Of a stretch of DNA of 64,000 nt, positions 39,224 to 52,600 are shown piece by piece. The DNA lies in contig WBMV01006429.1 of the NCBI GenBank assembly GCA_013396655.1, forward strand, positions 503,116 through 567,115, in the 5' to 3' direction. The notes beneath the pieces were generated by a model that ran no database searches, was not told where the DNA came from, and saw only the letters and a list, made by a program, of their open reading frames with translations. The position numbers and the translations under genes are program-made. The first letter of the stretch is position 1; every line of letters begins with the position of its first letter. The stretch comes from Campylorhamphus procurvoides. Lineage: Eukaryota; Chordata; Aves; Passeriformes; Dendrocolaptidae.

Positions 39224-41726
39224 CAAATTAAATGATGGGGAACTACAGTGTGATTTTCCTTCATAATATAAATACGAATGTTTCTTGAGTCGTTCGTCGC
39301 ACTGGACAAGAGAATTACTTTGCAAACTCCTTGGTCCTCCACACTCATGCAAAAGAAATCTTTAATTTAAAAAACGAGCTTCAACAGTCAACCATCTCAT
39401 TATGGTATTCTGCCAGCTACTGAACCAACAAAGTCTGTTTTACAAAACCAAACAATTTCACAACCAGGTAAATTATTTCACAATCATTCGTTACTCTTAG
39501 GGGTCTTTTTATACATAAAATATACAAATTAAAATTCTCAATATTTATTTATTGTCACTGGAGAGGAAAATAATTTATAAACCCATAAACAATTATGAGA
39601 GTAGAAGAAAAAAAAGAGAATTAGCCCATATTCAGACAGTAATGTCTCACACACTCCCAAACACTGCAGCTCTGAGCAGCAAATGATGCTCACGTGAATG
39701 TGACTTGTGGGCATGATGTTAAAGCAAGGGGGCAACAGCTTTGGTAAGACATTAGTAATGAATCCCAAAGGTTAATTTATCTGTAGGACCATCATGTCAG
39801 CTTGATGAACAGACATTGCACCTCTCTGGGCACCGAGGATTTTGGTCTCCAAACACTGCCAAGGAGAGAACAGTACTGAGTTTCCATGGTGGTGCCGTGC
39901 AAATGCTGCCAAGCGTGTTTATGGTAATTACATGCTGTACACATCTGTACAAAGGAAGTGTTTGGATAAACTGAATGAACTGCAAATTGGTTTTAATCAC
40001 CCCCAATTTATCCATTAGGCACAAATGGAGAAGATGGACTTGATTCAAACTTTCTCACACAACAGATTGCTGGAGGCAAATCTATGCTGCCTGCAAGCTC
40101 AGTGTGTGTGCATCACCCCCAGTGATGCTATTGGGGTTTAGGGCACAGCCCTGGGGGCTTCCTCTGCAACAGCAGAGCCACCTTTGGGAAGCCCAAGGCC
40201 AGAATCCCACACAAGGTGACCCCAAAAGAGATGATAACAAAGCCTTCATACTCATAAAGGACCCATGCAAGGAAGCAGCACAAGTTTGGTCTGTAAAGCT
40301 CTTACTGAGCCTCCTGCAATAACTTGGCTGGTTTGGGCAGCCTGGGGGGTTGTGCCCACGCTGTTTGGGGCAGAGCATCTCCATCTTCAAGCAGCTCACA
40401 CAGGAGCCAAAAAACAACTGTGGAGTGACAGCTTGTCCCCCAAACTGCCCAGGAACCAAACACATGGCACAAGGAAATTGAATCAGAGCACTAAATCGTT
40501 GTAAAATAATAATCTAAGAGCGTGCTGGTGACTGAGGTAATGGATTTGAATTTATCTCATAATGTGGAGCCCAAGGCTGTCCTTCTGACAGGTCAGAATC
40601 AACACAGGAGCTATCCCAGATCTTAGTTACAACATGGCATTTCTTGTGCAGAGAACACACAGAGTCACACCTACATCACAGCCACCAAAACCCACACTGG
40701 AGTGCACAGATCAGATCCCAAATTAAACAGAAGAGTCTGAACTGACGACCATAAAAAGCAATCCAAAAAATTCTTTAAAATTGCCTTATAAAAATATTTA
40801 CAGTAAAATTTGTTAGCGCTAGTGCTACGTTTTCAGCCCTAGAAAAAGGCAATCTGTAAAGGATCTGGCTCAGGTGCTCAGGAGGAACGATACAAACACG
40901 AAACCACACGCCAAAGACAAATTCCAAAAGCATTTCTGGGGTGGGGTGGGGAGGGTTTACAGCTGGTTCATCACATGTAAGGGTTGTTTGTATTGCATAG
41001 CTGGAAAACGAGGTCACTTGACTTGCATAACACTGCAACCATCGGAGAAGGAAGGAAAGAAACGTGTCATTTGCCACTGAGAACTGGCTGAGCATCACTC
41101 GTCCCTGGCAAGGGCTCTGAGTCCTAGCCCTGTCCAGCAAGCCACAGGTCTGAGCCAACAGTGGGCAGAAATGCCATTTTACAATAGCAGAAAACCACCA
41201 TAACCTGCTTTCCTTACAAGGAAAATATCTTCTGAATAGATGGATAGCAGGGGGTAAAATTATCCCACCTTCAGGCATATCCACTATTCTCATCTGACCA
41301 ACACAGCAGATTTCACAGCTCTCCAGCAGGACCTGCTAGGTGTTATCTCCAGCCCACAGAAACTCACTCTCTGGGGGATCTTTGCCTCAGTGGAGTCACA
41401 GGGGGGAGAAGGTTGGCTGGGAACTGCTCCCAGCTGTGGTGGGGCTAAACAGCAGCTTGCACAGTAGTTTATTTAGCTTTATGTCTACACACACCTAACA
41501 AGGGTCCAAACGCTTGTCCACCCTTGTCCAGTCACCTCAGCCTGCCAAGAGATGTTCCCTCTGACCTAAACCTGTCCCATTTTATCCTTTAGTCGCACAG
41601 GTTACACGAAAGGGAACCACCTTTTGGCCTGTGAATTTGAGTCTGTCCAAACTGAGGCTTCATCACCTTCTTATGCCACCATCAAGATGCATCTCAGGAC
41701 TCTGATCTGAAGGCAGTTGCAGTCAG

Positions 41727-41758
41727 GGACACATTCCCACCAGGACACATTCCCACCA
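41727..41758. repeat. Exact 16-bp tandem duplication
   Basis: GGACACATTCCCACCA occurs twice head to tail within the presumed KLHL3 3' UTR. Confidence 0.95.
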
Positions 41759-43074
41759 GCCTCCATGGCTTTTACAGTAAGCAAAACCTCACAAAAGAGC
41801 AGCATGTTGTGTATTATTTTGGCACCTTTCACTGGAGATTGTAAAACTCAAAGCAAAATGTTTAAAGGTTATTATAGAAAAGACTAATTTTTCATTTAAT
41901 TATTAGGTTCAAGACCTCTGAGCTGACATACAATGGAAGGGTAGACATCAAGAATAATACTGCCTTTTTTTTGGACAGTTTGCCTTCGTTTGCAAAAACA
42001 AGAATATCCAGAGAGGAGTGGGAGCCACCTAACATTCCCCACCAAGGCCAGTCCCCATCAGGGGGGTGACACAGCAAAGGTGGGTGCTACTTTCCCCACC
42101 CATCTTATACGGACTGTGTCAACTCAAACACCAAAAACCTCTGTATTTACAGAAGTAACCAACTCCTCTACAAAAGCTGCACAGGATGATATAGGGTAGA
42201 TCCTCCCAAAATAAATTTTTAGTTATTTTTCTATTGTCATAGGGAGTATTTTTGATCTACAGGGACAGAAATCAACAGAACAACACTAGCCAGCTGCCCA
42301 CAACAAAAAGTCTCAGCTGATCTATGGGAGAAGAAAAACAAAACAAAACCAAACAACAAATAGCAAGAGTAGAGAAAATATTTTTCTTCACTAGTTCCCT
42401 TTAGCTGGGGAGATTCTGGGAGCTCATCCCTGTGTGCAAAAGCATGCCAGAGCTCACAAAGGAAACACAAAAAAGTCTTTTAAAGTCAAACATCTTCTTA
42501 AACAGAAAACTTTTAAGAATTTGGTATGTAAGCAAGACAGCTCTCTTACAGCTCAATCTAGATTTGTCTGTTTTGAATAATCTTATGAGTTCTTCATACT
42601 AAGAGAGGAATGCCTTCAGTAAGGGCAAGATTCAAATAGCAATTACAGTGACAGTGATTAGTTAATCTCCATGCTCTGGAAGCATTAAAACACTGCAGGT
42701 ATTTTACTTGGCTCATTAATCCCTGCTTGGGTGGCAGAGGGTTCTCACTGTATGGAATGTCTCTACATTAATGGCACCATAAGGTATTTTTTAACATCTA
42801 AATGCTCTATTATGAAATGGCATTGAGATGCTGGACAGAGCTAGACCTGGGGATTTCAGCACAGCTGAAACGTGTGGGTTGGGAACAATTTCTATTCAAG
42901 CAACATTTGTTTCACAGGAGCAGCAAAGCCCGTGGGAGCAGCATGTGTTTTGTGGGGCTGAGGAGTTCTGTGTGGCTCAGGTGCTGAGACTTCAGCCCCA
43001 GGGAAGGCACTGCCCAGCAGGTCCCCTCAGGTACAGCACACACCATTCATGGCAAGTAGAAAAATCACATGGTA

Positions 43075-43080
43075 TTTATT
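43075..43080 (-). promoter_or_regulatory. KLHL3: Proximal poly(A) signal AATAAA of KLHL3
   Basis: AATAAA, overlapping AATAAATA, lies on the minus strand about 590 bases after the stop. A U-rich run follows, and a GU-rich stretch (TGGTGTGTGCTGT on the minus strand, about 43,034-43,046) sits about 30 bases further on. That spacing fits a functional cleavage site near 43,055. Confidence 0.65.
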
Positions 43081-43668
43081 TCCACCAGAGGACAAGCATT
43101 TCAGGGGTACAAACAGCAGTCCAGTGGCATGTACAAATGTATGACTGAGACAGCGTCACACTCGAGCCAGAGCACCCTGTTCCAGTCCATTTCTGCTGTT
43201 TTTCTCAGTTGGGACTCAGAAGTTTCCACTGCCAGTAGTGAAGTCCACCCTCCAGGCACAGTGAGTAAGTGGTTCAACCAACAATGTGCACGGAGCATCA
43301 GTAGTGAAGAAATCCAGAAATGTTCATTTTTACTCACATGCCCAAACGTAGCAGTTTTGTTTCACACAAGTAATTCCGTGCCTGCAGTCCAAGCACAGTG
43401 TTTATCTCAGGACATGCCACTGAGCAGAACAGTTGATTGCACCACAGAGAACAAGCAACACCTCGTGTCTAGCATGGGACACGTCCCCACAGGGCTTTTC
43501 ACTTGGCTGTGCAGCCCACCACGGAGTGGATGCTGCTTGTAACAGATCACTTGTCATGCTAAGACGTTAACAGCAATGAGATGGGTCAAGTCAGAGGTCA
43601 GGCATCTTCCCAACACCACCTAGCTGGATCCACTTCACTTCTGCTCCTCACATTGGCTGCATCGTGTG

Positions 43669-43697
43669 TCACAAGGGTTTGTGAATCACAGCCACAC
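43669..43697 (-). CDS. KLHL3: KLHL3 last coding segment (G579 to stop)
   Basis: The coding part of the terminal exon is 29 nt. It completes Gly579, then encodes VAVIHKPL and a TGA stop at 43671-43669. The strand closes the propeller with blade 1. The acceptor TTGCAACAG/GT is clear. The 3' UTR continues to lower coordinates. Confidence 0.97.
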
Positions 43698-46600
43698 CTG
43701 TTGCAAGAAGGACAGACAGACACAGTTATTGCAGGAGCAGCTCCTGGGTTGCCAGGTGGCTCAGATCGTCCTGCAAAGCTAAAGACCAGCAACAAGCCAG
43801 CAGAGAGAGGTGTCCACTATTTGCATGAAAGTTTCCTGTACTGAAATCAACATCCAAAAAGGGAAGATTAAAGCTTCAGGAGGCAGAGCCCTCAGGTCTA
43901 TGACTGACCCCAGCTGCTGGCAGCTCTCCCACTGCCTGCTTACCTGCATAACTCCTCCCTGTGCTCATGCTGGTTGGCAGCAACGTCCACTTGTCTGTGC
44001 TGGGGTTGTAATATTCCACTGAGGCCAAATTGCAGGACCCGTCATCGCCTCCCACCACGTAGAGGAGACCATTCACAGCACACACCCCTCGAAGCAGAGC
44101 ACAGATGGTAAGACATGGGCTAACTCATCCCTCACAACACATCACCTGCCACATTCCGATCCCCTCCCAAATAGACACTTCATCTTCCATTTTTAGCACT
44201 TACAGCACTGATCACTTACACCATCAGCACATCAGCCGTGCCAAATCCTCCCAGAGAACTGAACCAAACCCTGCTGATCGTGGTTACCTGCATTTCTTCT
44301 GCACATGTTCATGTCTGCCACTTGCTTCCAGGTGTTTGTTCCTGGGTCGTAGACTTCCACACTCTTCCTGACCAAGGGGCCGTCGTGGCCGCCGGTGGCG
44401 TAGAGCAGCCCACTGAGGACACCCACACCTGCCAAGAGAGACCAGCATCAGCCATGGGACAGGGGACAGGGCTGCACAACCCTGGTTGTCCCACTGGCTG
44501 CTGTCCTGGCCTCTCCAAAGCACTTCCAAAGCACCTGTGCCTCCAGATCACCAGGCACAGGGCCAGCTCCCCACCCACCCCCTGGCACCACAGCAGCCTG
44601 TGCAGTAACACCTGGCATTTGGCCCCTCTTCCAGGGCTGTGCCCCTCCTCAGGAAGCTGGCAAGCTATCCAGGATCAACACTCTAGTCCCACAGCATTCC
44701 TCTGCCTTTATTCCATCTCTCTGGACTGACTTGTTCTCTGCCTCCCTCCCCACCTTGTTTCATCTGCCTGATCTCTTCTGCCATGGTGCCCTTTGCTTTT
44801 AGCCTGATTCCCAATGGCAGGAGCTTTATTTTTGGTTTTCCTGATGCCTTTGTGCCACATGACCTCATCTTTTGGATGCTCTTCCTCTTCTCAACAACTT
44901 ACAGGCTCCAGTCCTTGAGGTTACCAATGGGTTCCTCTCCTCCCACTCCCACCCCAAACCTGGCAGGACTTGACACAGACCAAGTGCCTCCAATGCCACC
45001 TTCCCAGCCACTGGCTGAATCTCTGGGAGTGACTGGGATCTGAAGGGTACTTCTGCCTAATATTAAGTAAATTAATTAATTAAAACGTTCACCAATCCAC
45101 GAGAGTTAAAACTTCCAGCAACATATCTTCGTTAATAGGTTCAAAGGCCTCTATTAAAATTAACAAGGTGGGATGTTAGTAAAACAGAAACAGATCTGAA
45201 TCACATCATTTCACTGATGGGCATTAAGCAGCAGGATGGCCCCTGGGCCCTGGTGATGGGGGGAAAGCACAGAATGGGTGTTCAGGGAGGAGAGGGGCCC
45301 CTAACACTGACAGGTTTGCAGTGTGGCCCCTCTGCAAGGACTTTTTCTGCCCTGTGCAGCACAGGGACAGGAGAGGACAGGAGCACCACCCAGGCCTGGC
45401 AGCTCCTGTGCCACAGGAACATCTCCTGGTGCTCTATCCCATGCCAAAAGTACAATGGGTGACATTGCTCTGAGGCTTGCCATGGTCAGCAGGAGCACAA
45501 ACCACAGCAGCTGCCCTGCTCCACCTGCAGGATGGCAACACAAGGTGGGCAAGGAAACTGGGGGAGCATTGCTGCTCCTCCTTCCCCCCAAAACACCCAG
45601 CACTTAACTGAGACTGACTGATGAATTAAAGCTCCATCAGCCACACCACCCTTTGGGGACAGGCACGCTGCCACTGGCCTAACACTGTCCCCTCTCCCTT
45701 CTCCAGGCTGTCTTAACTTGCTGCTGCTGGGTTTGGTTTTCACCAGCCACCTCTCACTGCACCAAGCAGTGCTGAAATCCCAACACAGCATTGGCATTCA
45801 GGGTTCACCTCTGGCAAACACATAATTAATCTGTAACTGCCATAAATATCACCTTCCTGGGCCAAATCCTTGGTCTGGTTGAGGTCCTCCAACAAGCACC
45901 CCTTGGGAAGAGCAGAACATGTCCCAGTGTATGTCCTGGCCCCTGAGCTGTACAAGGTCTCTCCCAGTTCACTGGGAAATGGGAAGTCACTCAACTGGTG
46001 AGTAAAGCCTACTGCATCAGAGCCCAGCAGCCTGGGTTAGCAGCACCTTGGCATTTGACTTCATTCAGCTGTTTTATTTGATGCTTTTAAGAAATAATTT
46101 AATTAGTAAACTCATTTAAGCAAGAGTCAGAAACACTCTAAAGCTTTTCCATCCAAAACAGTCTCCCAGTGCAGTGAGACAGACAGGGCACACATGGACA
46201 GGACATTCCTGTCAGGAGGGGAAAGGAAACCCCCAACCTGGTCCAGCAAACCCTGTTAAGTATTTAAAAAATGTGCAGATGTGGCACTTGGGGACATGGT
46301 TTAGCAGTGAACACAGCAGGGCCAGGTTAATGGTTGGATTTGATGATCCAAGGATTTAAAGGTCTTTTTCAATCTAAATGATTATTAAACCCAGACAGTG
46401 CCTGCACATCCCCATAGCCCAGATCGCTGGATTGGGGTCACCCCAGGGAGTTGGGGACAACTGTCCTGGTCCCCACTAGATGTCAGCACAGGGATAGTTT
46501 ATGGAGCTGCACAGCACATGGTGCTGCAGCAGGGCTGGAGACAGTGGCATGGGGGGCACCTGGGTGACACCCAGAGCTTGAGGAGCTCAGATTTCGGGTG

Positions 46601-49600
46601 GGGAACAGAAAACTACAGAGCCATTTGGCAGGCAAGTACAAGCATTGCTAACAACAGCCTTGCCTCGTGGAGATGCACTGGCAAAGCAGCACTCAGAGAA
46701 GCGTTTCAAACAAAGGATATTCACTAAAATCCATCTCACTACAGGCACAAATTGTTTTGCTGTTTCAAAACTCTGCCAACAACATGAGCTACTCGTTCTG
46801 TTCTCCTGTAAGAGAGACTGGGCTAGGTTTAAGCATCAAGCAGATAACACAAACCTCTTCAACTGACCTCAAACCAACTGTGTGTCTGTATTTGCCTCGC
46901 TTGGAGTTACAGAAAAGGTAGTGGAGTGAGAAAAGGAAGACAAGGTGTAGAGAGCAGCCTCACAACCACCCAGCTCAAAAGGCAGCCCCCACCACAGCTT
47001 AACCTGCAGGGCCATTTCATCCCCAAAGGGCACCCTGCAGGCTTGGCTGCATCCAGGTACCTGCACAATTGAACATCAGGGAGTACCCACGGCACACACT
47101 GAGCAATAAGACCAGCAGTGCCAAATTCCCTTTCACCTGAAGATGATTTTAAATGCAATGGATAAGAGCTCTTACCCCTTTCAGAGAGGAACAATCAGAG
47201 ACAAGTCCCTACCTGGCCTAACATCAATTTAGAAACCATCAAGACTAGAATATAATCCTTTAACAATACGTCCTTTCTTCTAATCCTCCAGATCAACTCT
47301 TGCCAACAAAAAAATACACTAAAAATTAGCTTAGCTGGGGCAATCTGAGATGAATTTCGTTACCTGGCCTTGGTCTGCACATCACCCAGTGTGCAGATGT
47401 GCTTTGCACTGCAAAGCACCCACGGGATGCTTTGAGGAAGATCCAAAATGAAAACCCATCTGACGTCCCCCCAGCGACAGGAGAGAGGGAGGGGTAGCTT
47501 GGCTTTCCCCTTCTCAGCTGACCCCGCAGCTGCCAACTTGGCTAATCTACTCTTTGCTTACAAGTGAGATGCATCTGTTAGCAGGGCTACTCAGAGACAC
47601 TGAACATTATTTCATCAATCCAGAAATTAATCACAATTTGGCAGATTCCATCGAAATCAGAAGAGCTGCTGGGAGCTTCCAAGCCATTACGGTTTTACCC
47701 CACATGGGAAGGGGGGCAAATAACAGGTCTCCCTTGCCAGCTCAGCAGTGCCAACCCACATTTCTGCTGAGGAGAGGAGAGCAGAGGGCTCAAGGACACC
47801 CGTGGGAACCAGTACCTGCCCCGCTGCGCCGGGTGCTCATGTCAGCCACGTAGGTCCACTCGTTGGTGGCGGGGTTGTACTGCTCCACGGTACTAAGGCA
47901 CTGCCGGGATGCTCCGTCGTAGCCCCCCACGGCGTACAGCTTGCCTGCAACACACACACAGGGCTGTCAGCATCGTGCCTACCACTCACCTGGGTCACCA
48001 GCACACCTGGCAGCCCCAGGGGAGGATCCTGCCTCAGGGAACCCAACTGGGAAAAATCCCAGGGAAGGGATGTGGAGTAGACCCACGGACTGGTGTGACT
48101 GCTTGTGAAGCTGTCAACTAACACAAGGATACAATACAACAGCTTAATTAGGAGCCTACAGCCCAGAGGGTTTTCCAAATTGCTTGTTGGCCCAGGAGAA
48201 GAGGTAACATCAAAGTGTGCTCTGCTGATGGAGCGTTTCCTCCAGCTCAGGTGCCACAAGGCAAGGTGTGCTGTCAAAGGCCAGCACTGCACAATAATTA
48301 CAGTATCACAGGAGCAATAAATATGCAATAGCCTCTTATAATAATATAATACCTGCAAGGAAAACTAGACCTGATTTTGGAGAACCTGGACCACATCAAA
48401 ACCCAACACTGCACAATCATAATTACAGTATCACAGGAACAATAAATATGCAATAGCCTCTTATAATAATATAATACCTGCAAGGAAAACTAGACCTGAT
48501 TTTGGAGAACCTGGACCACATCAAAACCCAACACTGCTGCTGGCACAGCCAGTTCACTGAGCCAAGTGCTAACAACACAGGAGATACTCCAGGAGACCCT
48601 CCCAGCCCAGTGGATCCAACCCCACCTAGCTCAACTCACTGAAAGCTGAATAACATGGACTTTCTGAGACCAGAGCAGCACCATCAGAGATCATGGGACT
48701 GCATCATACATGAAACAAGGTTGGTGCTCCACCATCCTAGATGCTACAACAACCAACCACTAACAACGCTCAACAAATATGTAGAAAAACTCTAATCTAA
48801 ATTTTTGAGCAAACCCCAGAAATAATACCCATTTTCAAGCCATAGCAGCAGAGCCTGGCCACAAATGGCATGTGCAATTCTTTGCATGCACAAGGCTCCC
48901 ACCAACAGTTATCTATCTCAATCCTTTGGTCCTCCTGGTTTTGGATGTTTGCAAGGCTCCAAGAACAGGCTGGCTCTTGTCCTTCTCCCTCAGGCTCACT
49001 CATGGCCTCCTTCTGCATCTTCCTGTCTCTACAAACATTTCAAACCCTCATCTGTGCTGTTGGTCCAACCCACCTGGTGTTAGTCAATGAATCAGGCAAG
49101 AGAGCCAGTCCAAGCAAGGCAAGATAAAGTTCCCTGGCTGGCATCAATTCTTAGGTATTTTCAGTATCCACAGACATCAGAGCAGTTTTTGTCACATTCA
49201 GACAAACCCTGTGGATTAACTGAAGGCTGCAGCTTGTTCCCTACACCAGTAGGAGCAGCTATTGCCCAAGTCATATGTCCTCTTCTTTTTTATTATGGAT
49301 TCCAACATGTGCAACACTTACTTGCACTAATCAACAAAGCAAAGGAAAAGGATTTCATAAGTCTCCAGTAGGAAATCTGTCCATAGAAATTAATCTCTCA
49401 GGCTCATACTTAATATTTGTTTTCATTCAAATCACTTCAGCCAATCCCAATGACTGACAGCAGCCCAGCACTTCCCAAACATGGCCCAGTTTTGAAGGAG
49501 ATGGTTCTTAAATATGCAAATTTAAGCTGAGCACCACAATTTATTCTGCCTTTATCTCCCTCCCTCTTCTCACATGAACACATTTCATGTACATAAACAC

Positions 49601-52600
49601 AGTGCATGTATTTCCCACACAAAAGGTCAACCCAGGCCACTGTAAAGCAGGGTTTATAACAGGGCTTGTGCCAGTGGCTGCTCTGCACTGCCCTGATTGG
49701 AAACTGCTACTCCATGCTAAACACAAGGTCAAATAAAACCTTCCACTGGCTTCAGAATAGATTCTGGAGAGGAAGAAATGGCTCCTACTTAAACTGCTCA
49801 TTCTCCTGGGTCCAAACCAGACTGCTCAGCCCCAACTCCCTTGACTGGGGTGCTCACACAGAGGTGCCAGCAGCTGCCACCATCCTGCCAAGCACCCTCT
49901 GCTCCCACAGCACCAGCCTTTGCTATCATCAGCCCCTGCTCCTTTAGGACCCAGAGCAGAGTGTGCCCTGCCTGATGTCAGTAAACACAGGTTTTAGTAT
50001 TCCTGCCAAGCCACCAGCTTGGGGCTGTGGGACTAACTGTGTTCCTGTTTCTGAGTATTCCATCCACGCAGCATCTGCTGGGAGCAGCAGCATCCACTGC
50101 ACAGCAGCACTGCCTTTCACCAGCTGGAACAGCCCAGGGAGAACAAGGATCCAAGGAAATCTGCACACACCTAATGGCATTCACAGGAGGCATGGGCTGG
50201 TCTGATACACGCCTGAAGCTCTTGGAAAGCTACATAGGATTTTTCACTAAGATAAAGAGGAGAACGGAAAAAACTGCAGCAATTACATCATATAAAATCA
50301 ATCTTGCCCAACTAGTCTAGGGAACAGTTCCTGCAGTTCCATCCTACTGCACTTAACCATTCAGGCTTCTGTTTGACTCAGGAACATTTGCTTGATGGAA
50401 ATGGCTGCTGATTTTCTTACCCTCCACAACTCCAACTCCAACACTGCTTCTTCTTGTGTTCATGGGAGCCACAAAAAACCACTCATTGGTTTTATAGCTA
50501 TAGGCCTCAACTGATGCCAGACCTAGTTAAAAAGGGGATACACAGGTTTTCTAATTAAAAAAAAAGAGAAGAAAAAAAGATTGGTGTTGCACTTTCATCT
50601 GCCTTCCACCTCCTCCCAAGCCCGTAAATCCCACCACGTTCCTGCATTCCCATTTCCTAATCCCCTGCCTTTTAAGCTGGGACCAGCATGTCAATGCCAC
50701 TTCTCCAGCAGCTGGAAAATCTGTTACCCCATCACCCTTGCTTTGGGACTGCTGCCTCTCCCAAGTGCTGGGGACACCAAGGTGGAGCAGAGTCCAGATT
50801 CCAAAGATTCCCCAAGAACTTGCAAGCATTAAAAAATGTCCATGTAAAGGTTTAAAAATTCCCCCAGACCCTGCTGCTCTGTACCACCCCCAGCTGAAAT
50901 AGTGAGTGCAGGGCTTAACCAAGTGGCAAAGCTGTACAGCAGAGGCAGAGGTGTGAATGCAAACATGCATTATGCCAAGATAAATCCCAGCAACGTGTAC
51001 CCTGTAAGATGCCTTGCTGGTATTTTATTCGTGTTGCTATAAAAAATTTAACTAAAACAAGGAAAAAACCCTATTCAGTCCAGAAAAAGCACATTCCTAC
51101 AGAGAATGAGACCGAAAAAACGAGGGTGAGATTCTCTGCAACTGCTGATGGCTCAGAACACCACGCAGCAACCCCATTTCTTGCCCTTTCTCACAGAGGA
51201 AGGGCACGGGAACCTCCCAATCTTTGCAGGGCCTCTGAAAACCTTCTTGCCAGGTCAGTCACCTACCGGTGCTGCCATCAAAGCCTCCCACAGCGTACAG
51301 GAGGTCATTGAGCACTGCAGCCCCCAGCGTGCTCCGTCTCTCCTGCATGCTGGCGATGGATGTCCACTGGTCCTTCACGCCGTCGTACACGTCCACCGTC
51401 CGCACCCGCAGCGACCCGTTAAAGCCCCCGACGGCATAAACGTTGCCAGCCATGAACACCACACCTGGTAACAGAGCACAGGGGGCTTACAAACACTCTG
51501 GGCAGCCAGAAGGATCCCTGCCAGGGTGGGGAACAGGGAAGAGCAGAATGTGGGCAAGCCTTTGGTGTTTTCTGCGGGTTAAGAGCGTGGAAGCCAAGTC
51601 TGATAAAACATACGTGTCATATGGGAGGTGAAATGCACATAAAAACACGGCAGCATAAGGCACAGATGGATTTCACACCTGAATGAGCAATTTTGTGAGC
51701 CAGAGGGAACACCAAATGGTGATTCACACTCACAGCCCTGTCAGATGTTTGCAGAGGAACGCTCTCAACTCAAAGATCTGCTCTCCATCACCCCCTCCTC
51801 GGCACCAGGAGGGACTGACTCAGCTCCTCTGATTTTCACTAGGATAGCAGCAAGGCAAACTGGATCCCTGTGGGCTGCCAGGCCAGTGGGATGGGAGGAT
51901 GAGGGGAAACACTTATGGAGCAGTCAGGAGAGGGAGATGATGAAGGGGAGACAGTGGCTATGGAGGGCAAGCAGGCAGGAGCAACCCCTGTAGAGAGCAG
52001 GGCATCCACCTGAACAAGAGGGGAAAAACATCTGTAGGGAAAGAAGAGGCAGAAATGTCAAAAGGAAAGAGCTATTTGAGGCCAGAGGCACAAAGGAAGG
52101 CTGAAGGGATGGCTGAAGAGCTGCCCTAGGAAAGCACAGAAGGTGGCAGCAGAAGATCCCATTACCTGCTCTGCATCTGCGTGAGGGAAGCTCAGCAACC
52201 TGATCCCAGCGCTCCTCCTCAAAGTCATAGCACTCCACACTGCGAATGGCCTTGGGGGCTTGCCCACCCACCACGATCATCACCTGGAGAGGGAAGAGAA
52301 GAGCTCGAGAACCTCACACATGTCCCCAGACAGCCACCCTCTGCAGAGAAACCACTACCACAACCTGGTCAAGGGCAGCTGCCAAAAACATGCTGCAGGT
52401 CAACCAGAAGCCTCTGCAGAGACACTTATTTCAGTCAATTCTGTTTCAAAGGGGGAAAATTTATCTCCAATTTAATGCATGCTAAATAGGGCTGCCTCAT
52501 TTACCCTTCCCCACCGTGTCCAAGGTGGGCAACCTGCCCAATTTCCCTTTGAAATACAAAACCTTTTGGCACCACGGCACTGTAAAAGTATTTTTAAGTG

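Larger units (their letters stand above)
39200..43668 (-). other. KLHL3: KLHL3 3' UTR (extent inferred)
   Basis: The terminal exon continues past the TGA. The first good poly(A) signal gives a UTR of about 0.6 kb. Human KLHL3 mRNA has a UTR of several kb (from memory), and the stretch down to about 39.2 kb has no CR1 and no coding exon and ends in another AATAAA on the minus strand. Further AATAAA hexamers occur near 41,468 and 39,544-39,553. Without transcripts the true end is uncertain. Confidence 0.55.

Noticed and set aside
43069..43542. 157-codon plus-strand frame opposite the KLHL3 3' UTR
   Set aside because: Ser/Thr-rich chance frame antisense to the UTR, with no domain and no start context of note.
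51924..52165. Extension of the kelch blade 1 frame into the following intron
   Set aside because: A normal GTAATG donor ends the exon at 52,166 and the next exon resumes the kelch fold in the right phase; the extension has no kelch sequence.
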